Part shown: positions 1 through 5,357 of the stretch, in pieces
Layout of the letters: every line of letters starts with the position of its first letter
Numbering within the stretch: position 1 is the stretch's first letter
Assembly: GCA_009700405.1 (NCBI GenBank)
Contig: WLMD01000055.1
Span: 1 to 9,614, forward strand
From: Actinomycetota bacterium
GTDB lineage: Bacteria > Actinomycetota > Actinomycetes > Nanopelagicales > Nanopelagicaceae
Direction of reading: 5' to 3'
Length of the DNA stretch: 9,614 nucleotides
Position numbers and translations under genes: made by a program
The notes under the pieces: model-generated
Told to the model about the DNA's origin: nothing
The model's database searches: none
Seen by the model: the letters and a program-made list of their open reading frames with translations, nothing else

Positions 1-752
1 AAGGCGGCTTCAACTACGCGCTCACCACGTGGTGTTACAACTGCAGCTGGTAGCGAACGGATTGCATCGTTGAATCCGCGATGTGTGACATCGACAGATT
101 TCTGTAACTCGTTGATTTCATACTCGTCTTTGATAAGACGGGCAACCGAAACAAAGTTTTCTAACTCACCACCACGCGGATTCTTCTTTATGGTTGAATC
201 GACGAGGGCATCAAAACCGCTCAAGGCAACGGCAGGTGTTCCATCCTTTAGAAGTGATTTAAGATCTTCAACTTTACGTACTTCAATACCAAAACGAAGC
301 GATGCCTCATCGGTCGTATAACGTCGTCCTACCCAGAGCTCTCCATATTTGCGATCATTGTAAAAAGCACTGGTATCGCGCGTGGATCGCGGTTGGATAT
401 ACAAAACCGAATCATGTCCATCGCCGTTTGGTTCCATAACGAGAACGGCATCCGATGTAACTTCTTCGCCTTGAACGCCGGTGTAATAGACAAAGGCACT
501 ATGAGGACGGAATCGGTAATCAGTGTCATTACTGCGAACTTTGGAGTTTCCGCTAGGGATCACAATACGTAGACCAGTAAATGCTTCGGAGAGTTTGCCT
601 CGACGAGCAAAACAGAAGGGAATTACTGCATCTTGCGTGATTCCATCCAAAGGTGAAGGCGCCCAGCCTGTTTTCATAAATTCGGCATAGATATCTGAGG
701 GCGGCACGTCGTAAACGCGGCGGCTTTCTACGGGCAAATCTGCTGATTCCAT
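1..752 (-). CDS. pepP: Xaa-Pro aminopeptidase (aminopeptidase P, M24 family), N-terminal part, cut by window edge
   Basis: Reading leftward from ATG at 752, 250 codons stay open and run off the window, so only the N-terminal part is seen. The translation contains PFCFARRGKLSEAF, then VIPSGNSKVRSNDTDYRFRP followed by HSAFVYYTGVQGEE, and VLVMEPNGDG. These match the aminopeptidase P N-terminal domain of actinobacterial PepP proteins, which remove the N-terminal residue of peptides whose second residue is proline, in the cytoplasm. The 'FRPHSAFVYYTG' block is the usual 'FR..S.F.YLTG' signature. The metal-binding M24 catalytic domain mostly lies beyond base 1, so activity cannot be judged. ATG 752 is the only plausible start, because an in-frame TAG lies four codons upstream; GGAGCC at 768-773 (read on the minus strand) is a weakly placed ribosome site. 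The gene diverges from the tRNA-Ser-like locus starting at about 778. Confidence 0.88.
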   Translation of the reverse strand, partial: MESADLPVESRRVYDVPPSDIYAEFMKTGWAPSPLDGITQDAVIPFCFARRGKLSEAFTGLRIVIPSGNSKVRSNDTDYRFRPHSAFVYYTGVQGEEVTSDAVLVMEPNGDGHDSVLYIQPRSTRDTSAFYNDRKYGELWVGRRYTTDEASLRFGIEVRKVEDLKSLLKDGTPAVALSGFDALVDSTIKKNPRGGELENFVSVARLIKDEYEINELQKSVDVTHRGFNDAIRSLPAAVVTPRGERVVEAA

Positions 753-777
753 AGGGCAAGCCTACAAGGCTCCAGAA

Positions 778-806
778 TTGGTAGCCATCCCAGCACACGC
801 TAAACT
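778..806 (+). promoter_or_regulatory. Promoter of the degenerate tRNA-Ser copy
   Basis: TTGGTA (778-783) and TAAACT (801-806) are separated by 17 bases, and the tRNA-like sequence begins 13 bases after the -10 box, as expected for a tRNA promoter. The same TAAACTC lies 12-14 bases in front of the two intact tRNA-Ser genes. The promoter sits inside the divergent pepP/M23-like intergenic region, so it is the likely source of the mRNA for the gene at 952. Seen directly: the hexamers and spacing. Inferred: activity. Confidence 0.6.
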
Positions 807-819
807 CGCACCTGTACAA

Positions 820-882
820 GGAGACGTCGCATAGCCCGCTCGAGTGCGCCTAGGTGCTAATTAGGTAAGTGGTGCCACTTAA
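820..882 (+). pseudogene. Degenerate tRNA-Ser(GCU) lacking T arm and 3' acceptor strand
   Basis: The first 19 bases match the two intact tRNA-Ser genes exactly. The acceptor 5' strand GGAGACG (820-826), the D stem, a GCT anticodon (856-858) with T before and AA after it, and a variable-arm hairpin AAGTG/CACTT (867-880) are all recognisable. After that, no TTCAAAT T loop and no CGTCTCC acceptor strand are found; AT-rich sequence follows. In the D loop the conserved GG is GC (839), and those Gs normally contact the missing T loop. The anticodon stem (CCTAG/TTAGG) differs from the intact copies on both sides yet still pairs, so the 5' half either came from a diverged serine tRNA or was kept for its structure. 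It cannot be a working tRNA as it stands. Confidence 0.8.
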
Positions 883-905
883 TTCCATATGAGCATTCCA
901 AAATT

Positions 906-938
906 CATTAAAGTTAATGACTCACTTTTTAATGAGTC
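906..938 (+). promoter_or_regulatory. Cluster of TTAATG half-sites before the M23-like gene
   Basis: CATTAA (906-911) and TTAATG (914-919) form a perfect palindrome with an AG centre. TTAATGACTC (914-923) is repeated 15 bases on as TTAATGAGTC (929-938). GACTCA (919-924) and TGAGTC (933-938) also form an inverted repeat. The cluster ends 13 bases before the start codon at 952, so it could be a repressor site or an mRNA hairpin that hides the start region. No regulator can be named. Confidence 0.35.
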
Positions 939-951
939 CTAAGATGTCAAA

Positions 952-1830
952 ATGAAGCGGCCAGCCCAATTCTTTAAGAAGCGAAGAAAAACCAAGTTAG
1001 CTGCAATATCCATTTTGATTATTTTGATAGTCGGTTCACAATTTGCTAAGCAATCTATGAATGCGCTGGAAAGTTTTGGACCTAAGGAAATGGCAGAAAT
1101 CCCAAAAATTACCCACTTACCATGGGATGCTGAGCGCATTTACGCATTAACTCCGTACAGAGCAAATGCTGGGCATGATTTTACATATCGCGCTTGGGAT
1201 GGCGAAACATGCAGAACTCTGAAGCACTACATTAATTACCCAGCTTTTGGCAAAGATTCAAACGTACGTTCAGTTCCTGGACCTGGTGAAACAAATATCA
1301 ATCTATATGCTCCCTTTGATGGTGTCTTTTCAATTGATGTTCCAGGGGTCGATCCAATTAACCCCAGTAGAAAGTCGTTAGGTGTAGGGCTTGTCGTAAC
1401 CTCAAAATCCAATTCACATTGGAAAGTTAACATTGGACACTCGGATGCGTTGCCGGGACTCAAATCCGGAACTGAAGTAAAAGGTGGTCAACTAATTGGA
1501 ACTGTGGGGCCAAAGGATGGCAGCGAAGTTTCTTATGAAGCCAACCTCTCTGGAGGAAAAGTTGTGTATCAATCAATCTTTGAACATATTACAAAGGCGG
1601 CGTTCGAACCTTTCGCCAAATTAGGATTTAAAACTTCAGATTTTATAATTACAAGAGCAGAAGCTGATGCGAAGAATTATCGATGTGTTGGCCCTGGTGG
1701 CTGGCAACCTTATGTTCCTACCCCACCAGTGGCATGCGGAACACCATGTGTGCCTCCCAACTTTATTTTTATCAGAACCAATCCATACCCACTACAGCAA
1801 TCGCAGGGACAAGCGGGAAATACGCCTTAA
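952..1830 (+). CDS. Membrane-anchored M23-like (lysostaphin-fold) protein without canonical zinc ligands
   Basis: This is a 292-residue protein. A strongly basic N terminus (residues 2-15) is followed by one hydrophobic helix (16-28), so it is a signal anchor or uncleaved signal peptide with the rest outside the membrane. Residues about 115-200 follow the M23 peptidase pattern: APFDGVF (120-126), then NIGHSDALPGLKSG and GGQLIGTVG (178-186). These correspond to 'AP.dG.V' and 'V..Gq.IG..G' of cell-wall endopeptidases. The ligand motifs are altered: the expected H-x3-D before APFDG reads TNINL, and the HxH late in the domain reads SYE (194-196). Only H163 remains. A wall-binding or regulatory role is therefore more likely than peptidoglycan cleavage. 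The C terminus is Pro- and Cys-rich (C251-C269 region). No clear Shine-Dalgarno sequence precedes ATG 952; a second ATG at 944 is stopped at once. It appears AT-richer than its neighbours. Confidence 0.6.
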   Translation: MKRPAQFFKKRRKTKLAAISILIILIVGSQFAKQSMNALESFGPKEMAEIPKITHLPWDAERIYALTPYRANAGHDFTYRAWDGETCRTLKHYINYPAFGKDSNVRSVPGPGETNINLYAPFDGVFSIDVPGVDPINPSRKSLGVGLVVTSKSNSHWKVNIGHSDALPGLKSGTEVKGGQLIGTVGPKDGSEVSYEANLSGGKVVYQSIFEHITKAAFEPFAKLGFKTSDFIITRAEADAKNYRCVGPGGWQPYVPTPPVACGTPCVPPNFIFIRTNPYPLQQSQGQAGNTP

Positions 1831-1839
1831 TTGAAGGGG

Positions 1840-1869
1840 TTAGAAGAAGCCGGTAAGAACATGTAAACT
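1840..1869 (+). promoter_or_regulatory. Promoter of tRNA-Ser(GCU) copy 2
   Basis: TAAACT (1864-1869), followed by C, lies 13 bases before the tRNA start and is the same -10 element found before the other two copies. The -35 element is poor; TTAGAA (1840-1845), 18 bases upstream, is the best candidate. No terminator is visible between the M23-like stop codon (1830) and this site, so read-through from upstream is possible. Confidence 0.5.
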
Positions 1870-1882
1870 CGGCCAGTAACTT

Positions 1883-1971
1883 GGAGACGTCGCATAGCCC
1901 GGTCGAGTGCGCCTCACTGCTAACGAGGTAAGGGGTTAAACCCTTCGGAGGTTCAAATCCTCTCGTCTCCG
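1883..1971 (+). tRNA. tRNA-Ser(GCU), copy 2
   Basis: A complete class II tRNA folds here. The acceptor is GGAGACG/CGTCTCC (1883-1889/1964-1970), with discriminator G at 1971, which is typical of serine. The D stem is GCAT/GTGC. The anticodon loop CTGCTAA has anticodon GCT (1919-1921), which reads AGC and AGU. The long variable arm is AAGGG/CCCTT (1932-1945 region), and the T arm is GGAGG-TTCAAAT-CCTCT. CCA is not encoded, so it must be added after trimming. The innermost anticodon-stem pair is A1916 with C1924, a mismatch that is also present in copy 3. The gene lies only 27 bases before the alcohol dehydrogenase start codon, with no terminator between them. Confidence 0.95.
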
Positions 1972-1998
1972 CGTACAACTACCCGAACTGGAGCCGCC

Positions 1999-3177
1999 AT
2001 GGAAAACATCGAAGCGTTCAACAATCACTTACCTGTCAAGGTTCGTTTCGGTGAAGGAAGAGCACTTGCACTCCCTGATGTAGTTGCTGAATGCGGCGCT
2101 ACAAAAGTTTTCTTAATGGTGGATGAAGGCATTGAGAAATTTAATCAAGCCGCAAAGGCATGCATGGATAATTTGGCAGCCGCTCCAGGAATCACCGTAA
2201 CTACTTTTGAAAAGCCAGCTGGCGAACCAACCATCGACATGGTTGATGATGCGACAAAGGCGCTTGTTGCATCAGGCGCCCAAGCAATCGTTGCTCTTGG
2301 TGGTGGCTCGATTATTGATACTGCAAAGGCTGCGCGCCTTTGTGCTCAACTTGGTATTTCGTTTCGCGAATTCCAATCACGCAAACCCGAATACCCAATT
2401 CCAACAATTGCATTGATAGCTATGCCAACCTCGGCCGGAACAGGTTCTGAAGTTTCTGGCGGTTCAGTGATTTCTGATCCAGCAGCTGGACGCAAAGCCG
2501 GTATCGCAAATGGAAACTTACGTGCACAGGTTGCAATCGTTGACCCAGTACTTACGTATTCAATGCCACCTTCAATGACTGCCAACACAGGCATTGATGC
2601 GCTCGCGCAAGCTATTGCGGGAATTATTGCCAAGTGCAGCACGCCAATCGGTGATGCAATCGGATATGAAGCAATTCGCATGATGACACCAGCGCTAGTC
2701 GGTGCCTATAAAGATGGTAACGACAAAGCTGCACGCGCAGGCATGGCGGCAGGTTCAATGATGGCTGGTTTAACAATGAATATTTCAGATTGCACCGCCG
2801 AGCATTCACTCGGTCAAGCAATTGGCGGACTAAAGCATGTTCCCCACGGTCTCACGATTGGATTGGTACTTGTTGAGACTCTTACCCGCGAAGCGAAGGT
2901 TGTTCCAGCAAAAATGGAGCGCGTTGCCGATGCAATGGGCGTCCCTGATGATGGCAGCAAAGATGGATCACGAGCAGTGAAGGCTGTTCGTAAAATCCTC
3001 GCCGACCTTAATTTCCCAGTACTTTCTAGCCTAGGTTTTGTTGAGGCTGACATTGATAATTTAGCCAATATCGCTCTCGAAGATTTCTTCATCACCCAAG
3101 CACCTACTCCATGGAGTAAGGCCGAAGTTGTTGAAGCATTCATGGCAGCACTTAAACTTGAAAATCGGGTTGCATAG
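1999..3177 (+). CDS. Iron-containing alcohol dehydrogenase family protein with two His-to-Gln changes
   Basis: This 392-residue protein has the normal length and motif order of Fe-ADH (type III) dehydrogenases. GGGSIIDTAK (101-110) binds the NAD(P) pyrophosphate, PTSAGTGSEV (143-152) is the family signature, and the metal region is D200, H269 and H283 (in HVPHG). Aligned by spacing to FucO-type enzymes (Asp196, His200, His263, His267, His277), position 204 is Gln instead of the second metal His (DALAQAI), and position 273 is Gln instead of the extra conserved His (HSLGQAIGG). The substrate cannot be named; an aldehyde/alcohol or hydroxy-acid oxidoreductase is expected in the cytoplasm. Changed metal use or changed chemistry is possible. 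ATG 1999 follows GGAG (1990-1993) by five bases. The gene has no promoter of its own within the 27 bases after the tRNA and is likely co-transcribed with it. Confidence 0.85.
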   Translation: MENIEAFNNHLPVKVRFGEGRALALPDVVAECGATKVFLMVDEGIEKFNQAAKACMDNLAAAPGITVTTFEKPAGEPTIDMVDDATKALVASGAQAIVALGGGSIIDTAKAARLCAQLGISFREFQSRKPEYPIPTIALIAMPTSAGTGSEVSGGSVISDPAAGRKAGIANGNLRAQVAIVDPVLTYSMPPSMTANTGIDALAQAIAGIIAKCSTPIGDAIGYEAIRMMTPALVGAYKDGNDKAARAGMAAGSMMAGLTMNISDCTAEHSLGQAIGGLKHVPHGLTIGLVLVETLTREAKVVPAKMERVADAMGVPDDGSKDGSRAVKAVRKILADLNFPVLSSLGFVEADIDNLANIALEDFFITQAPTPWSKAEVVEAFMAALKLENRVA

Positions 3178-3209
3178 CCCTGCTGCCTGAAAGCTAATCA
3201 AAATAGGAG

Positions 3210-3239
3210 TTAGGTCGGTGGACCTTCGACCTGTAAACT
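3210..3239 (+). promoter_or_regulatory. Promoter of tRNA-Ser(GCU) copy 3
   Basis: TAAACT (3234-3239) followed by C lies 14 bases before the tRNA, matching the other two copies. TTAGGT (3210-3215) is the best -35 candidate, 18 bases upstream. The spacer contains AGGTCG (3212-3217) and CGACCT (3227-3232), a 6-bp inverted repeat that overlaps the promoter. It has no following T run, so it is not a terminator for the dehydrogenase. Confidence 0.5.
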
Positions 3240-3253
3240 CACACTTGCAACTC

Positions 3254-3342
3254 GGAGACGTCGCATAGCCCGGTCGAGTGCGCCTCACTGCTAACGAGGT
3301 AAGGTTTAATCGCCTTCAGGAGTTCAAATCTCCTCGTCTCCG
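3254..3342 (+). tRNA. tRNA-Ser(GCU), copy 3
   Basis: This is a second complete class II serine tRNA. The acceptor is GGAGACG/CGTCTCC (3254-3260/3335-3341) with discriminator G 3342, and anticodon GCT is at 3290-3292. The variable arm is AAGG/CCTT with a longer loop, and the T arm is AGGAG-TTCAAAT-CTCCT. Its first 51 bases are identical to copy 2, while the variable arm and T stem differ but pair fully. CCA is not encoded. It has the same anticodon as copy 2, so the window carries two genes for one isoacceptor plus a broken third. Confidence 0.95.
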
Positions 3343-3351
3343 CCAATTTCT

Positions 3352-3395
3352 TTTCTCTTGCATCCAGCATTGGAGAGAAGGAAGAGAAAGAGGAG
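3352..3395 (+). promoter_or_regulatory. Leader hairpin and ribosome site of fprA
   Basis: TTTCTCTT (3352-3359) pairs perfectly with AAGAGAAA (3382-3389), just upstream of the Shine-Dalgarno AGGAG (3391-3395). That ribosome site sits five bases before GTG 3401 and decides the start. An alternative pairing, TTCTCT (3353-3358) with AGAGAA (3374-3379), is mutually exclusive with the first. No T run follows, so a role in translation or mRNA end protection after tRNA release is more likely than termination. Function is inferred. Confidence 0.4.
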
Positions 3396-3400
3396 TTCAC

Positions 3401-4669
3401 GTGCCAACGTTCAAGGTTGCAATCGTCGGAGCAGGTCCAGCTGGTTACTTTGCAGCACAAGCCCTACATAACCTTCAAAATGATGATCGAATATTTGCAA
3501 TCGACATGATTGAGCGACTGCCAACTCCATGGGGTTTGGTTCGAAGCGGAGTGGCACCCGATCATCCGAAGATTAAAACTGTTTCTAAAGTATTTGAGAA
3601 AATTGCGGCTGATCCAAATTTTCGTTTATTCGCCAACGTTGAAATTGGTAGCGATGTAACTATTTCTGATTTGCAATCTAAATATGACGCAGTAGTGATA
3701 GCGACAGGCTCATCCATTGGAAAGCGTCTTGGAATTCCTGGGGAAACCTTGCCCGGTTCTATGTCTGCTGCCGACTTTGTTCCTTGGTACAACGCCCACC
3801 CAGATTTTGCTGACCTCAAAGTTCCTTTAGGTTGCAAAACAGCGGTAGTAATAGGTGCAGGTAATGTTGCGATGGATGTTGCAAGAATGTTGGCGCTTGA
3901 ACCAGCCGAACTCGATACAACCGATACCGCCGATGGCGCGATAGCTGCGCTGAAGCAGAGTTCGATTCGCAAAGTTTTCTTGAGCGCTCGCAGAGGCCCC
4001 GAGCACGCTGCCTTTACCTCGCCGGAATTGCGAGAGCTTCCAAAACTTGAACATACAAATGTCATTATTTCAAAGGCTGATGTCGAGGCGGCAATTGTTC
4101 GTGCTGGAGATACGCCTGAAAAAGATGTTAAAACCAACCTAGATGTCATGCTTTCCATCGCAGAAAATCCAAAAAATGAGCACGAAAGAACGATGGAATT
4201 TCTCTTTCTTCATACTCCAAAAGAGATCCTCGGCACTGACCGTGTTGAAGGCGTTCTTTACAGCACCCCTAATGGCGATGTCACTGTCGAATGCGGATTA
4301 GTTATTACTGCAATTGGTTATCAGGCGCTTTCTATCGAAGGCGTTCCATACGAATCAGGCAAAGTTTCAAATACTGATGGGCGAGTACACGACAATCTTT
4401 ACGTTGTCGGCTGGGCCAAGCGTGGGCCTTCTGGGGTTATCGGTACAAATAAGTCAGATGCTGCAGGAGTCATTGAACTACTGGCCGCTGACCTCACGGC
4501 GCCAAAAAGCGATGGAGATATAACACAACTACTCGGAAATCGCACAGTCATCACTCAGGAACTCTGGCAAAGAATTAACGAAGCTGAAGTAGCCGCAGGC
4601 GAGCAATTGGGTAAGCCACGTAGAAAAGGCGAGACTCGTCAAGAGCTCTTGCAAATAGCAGGGTTGTAG
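3401..4669 (+). CDS. fprA: FprA-type ferredoxin/adrenodoxin-like NADP+ reductase
   Basis: This 422-residue FAD flavoprotein moves electrons between NADPH and a ferredoxin-like iron-sulfur protein in the cytoplasm. The N terminus VAIVGAGPAGYFAAQ (residues 6-20) is the FAD dinucleotide-binding loop. LPTPWGLVRSGVAPDHPKIK is the highly conserved adrenodoxin-reductase/FprA block. VVIGAGNVAMDVAR carries the NADP-binding G152-x-G-x-x-A. SARRGPEHAAFT and the C-terminal GWAKRGPSGVIGTNK (from G337) complete the family pattern. It is slightly shorter than mycobacterial FprA (about 456 residues). The open frame extends back to 3278, but that would start inside the tRNA; GTG 3401 has AGGAG five bases upstream and begins where the family begins. 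It lies 58 bases after tRNA-Ser copy 3, probably on the same transcript, and ends 59 bases before a strong terminator. Confidence 0.93.
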   Translation: MPTFKVAIVGAGPAGYFAAQALHNLQNDDRIFAIDMIERLPTPWGLVRSGVAPDHPKIKTVSKVFEKIAADPNFRLFANVEIGSDVTISDLQSKYDAVVIATGSSIGKRLGIPGETLPGSMSAADFVPWYNAHPDFADLKVPLGCKTAVVIGAGNVAMDVARMLALEPAELDTTDTADGAIAALKQSSIRKVFLSARRGPEHAAFTSPELRELPKLEHTNVIISKADVEAAIVRAGDTPEKDVKTNLDVMLSIAENPKNEHERTMEFLFLHTPKEILGTDRVEGVLYSTPNGDVTVECGLVITAIGYQALSIEGVPYESGKVSNTDGRVHDNLYVVGWAKRGPSGVIGTNKSDAAGVIELLAADLTAPKSDGDITQLLGNRTVITQELWQRINEAEVAAGEQLGKPRRKGETRQELLQIAGL

Positions 4670-4728
4670 ATTTTAAATTCACTGCGCAAAACAGAAAGAG
4701 AATAAAAAATAATTAAATATATGTAAAT

Positions 4729-4762
4729 AAAAAAGGCGCCCAATTTCTTGGACGCCTTTTTT
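4729..4762. terminator. Bidirectional intrinsic terminator between fprA and the small membrane protein gene
   Basis: Arms 4729-4743 and 4748-4762 pair as AAAAAAGGCG with CGCCTTTTTT, then one C/A mismatch, then CCAA with TTGG around a TTTC loop. The run of six T follows the GC-rich part on the plus strand, and the matching A run gives the same on the minus strand. It therefore ends fprA transcription rightward and the leftward gene at 4773-5057. Confidence 0.92.
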
Positions 4763-4772
4763 ACAATGTAAA

Positions 4773-5057
4773 TTATTTTACGTCAGTGTTTTCTTCATCT
4801 TTTGTTTGCTTGTGAACCATCTTCCAAGCTGCGTACATCAAAAGATTCAAGATAACGAATACAACAATCTCCCAAAGGAATTTCTGGGACTGAGCAACGC
4901 ATGCTCCGAATCTAAAGCAGTACTTTGCACCAGGGATTGAACGATCTTCGTGGTTAACAACGATCTGCCAAATAACGGTGATGTCGATAACAAGCCAAAG
5001 AAAAACGGTGGCCTTGACTGTTTTGGAATATGCATTCCATTTTTCCATTGGTTTCAT
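4773..5057 (-). CDS. Small two-helix membrane protein, function unknown
   Basis: This 94-residue protein is not recognised. It has two hydrophobic segments, about residues 17-34 (VFLWLVIDITVIWQIV) and 60-81 (FLWEIVVFVILNLLMYAAW), joined by a loop containing two cysteines, C47 and C53. The tail (82-94) is hydrophilic and charged. The basic N terminus suggests that both ends face the cytoplasm with the Cys loop outside, where a disulfide could form. M4 (5048) is an alternative start; neither has a strong ribosome site (CGGAA only). Its stop codon lies 10 bases from the shared terminator, which supports it being a real, separately transcribed gene. Its promoter must lie in the AT-rich stretch to its right, shared with the pilus operon upstream region. 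Confidence 0.65.
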   Translation of the reverse strand: MKPMEKWNAYSKTVKATVFLWLVIDITVIWQIVVNHEDRSIPGAKYCFRFGACVAQSQKFLWEIVVFVILNLLMYAAWKMVHKQTKDEENTDVK

Positions 5058-5141
5058 TTCCGAATACTAAGTGGTGGCCCCGCTATTAACAAACTATTTC
5101 CGGAAAACATTAAAGTACAACTTGAGAGTTTTGTTTAATTT

Positions 5142-5163
5142 TGAATTACATCTGTGTAATTCA
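5142..5163. promoter_or_regulatory. 22-bp palindrome, probable operator
   Basis: TGAATTACA (5142-5150) and TGTAATTCA (5155-5163) are a perfect 9-bp inverted repeat around TCTG. The symmetry, AT-rich arms and place in a divergent promoter region suggest a binding site for a dimeric repressor or activator controlling the pilus operon, the small membrane protein gene, or both. No T run follows, so it is not a terminator. The regulator is unknown. Confidence 0.5.
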
Positions 5164-5208
5164 GCACATAAAAATTACGCTCACACGTGAGAAAAATTTC
5201 GGGGGACA

Positions 5209-5299
5209 AGCACCCCTCACTTTTTAAGCGCAAAGCAAGTCTTTGCACATCATGGGGTGCTACTACCACCTGTTTTTGATTGCACAAGGGTGGAAGCAC
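5209..5299 (+). promoter_or_regulatory. Structured pilB leader with competing hairpins
   Basis: AGCACCCC (5209-5216) pairs with GGGGTGCT (5254-5261) and encloses a second hairpin, GCAAAG/CTTTGC (5230-5235/5241-5246). The same GTGCT (5257-5261) can instead pair with AGCAC (5295-5299), continuing as CCACC (5266-5270) with GGTGG (5289-5293). The two folds exclude each other. CACCCC (5211-5216) can also pair with GGGGTG (5374-5379), which overlaps the pilB ribosome site. Seen: the complementarities. Inferred: that they act as a switch. It does not match the c-di-GMP (GEMM) consensus that precedes some pilus genes. Confidence 0.45.
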
Positions 5300-5329
5300 T
5301 CACTAAGTTTCCGACAAGTTACTCACGCT

Positions 5330-5357
5330 TTTCCCAGCAAAGGGAAATTGCTGTGGG
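5330..5357 (+). promoter_or_regulatory. Hairpin pair just upstream of the pilB ribosome site
   Basis: TTTCCC (5330-5335) pairs with GGGAAA (5342-5347). Alternatively, CCC-AGCAA (5333-5340) pairs with TTGCT-GT-GGG (5348-5357) with a small bulge. The two forms share bases and cannot coexist. They lie 16 bases before the AGGGG ribosome site (5373-5377). Confidence 0.35.

Noticed and set aside
70..819. Short open frames in other readings of the left end
   Set aside because: The pepP-like frame that runs off the window edge explains this stretch with clear family motifs.
3171..3179. GCATAGCCC at the Fe-ADH stop codon, also found in the tRNA D arm, as a possible further tRNA remnant
   Set aside because: Only nine bases match, the flanks do not align, and part of it is coding sequence with the stop codon; chance is sufficient.
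3212..3232. AGGTCG/CGACCT hairpin as a terminator of the Fe-ADH gene
   Set aside because: Only six pairs with a nine-base loop and no T run; it overlaps the next tRNA promoter instead.
820..3342. An integrative element using tRNA-Ser as attachment site
   Set aside because: The repeats involve the 5' half of the tRNA rather than the usual 3' end, and no integrase, excisionase or mobility gene lies between them; kept only as a question in the findings.
3278..3400. Upstream extension of the fprA frame to 3278
   Set aside because: It would begin inside tRNA-Ser copy 3, adds residues unlike the family, and ignores the well-placed AGGAG before GTG 3401.
3562..4158. 198-codon minus-strand open frame
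   Set aside because: It lies fully antisense to fprA, has no ribosome site or recognisable motif, and its composition follows from the codon pattern of the real gene.
5180..5191. CTCAC-AC-GTGAG short palindrome
   Set aside because: Five-base arms with a two-base centre are common by chance; not called as a site alongside the stronger palindrome at 5142.
5221..5262. Resemblance of GCGCAAAGC to the c-di-GMP (GEMM-I) riboswitch
   Set aside because: The remaining conserved GEMM blocks (such as GGGCAAACC and GGUAGGUAGCGGGGUUACC) are absent, so the match is a short coincidence.
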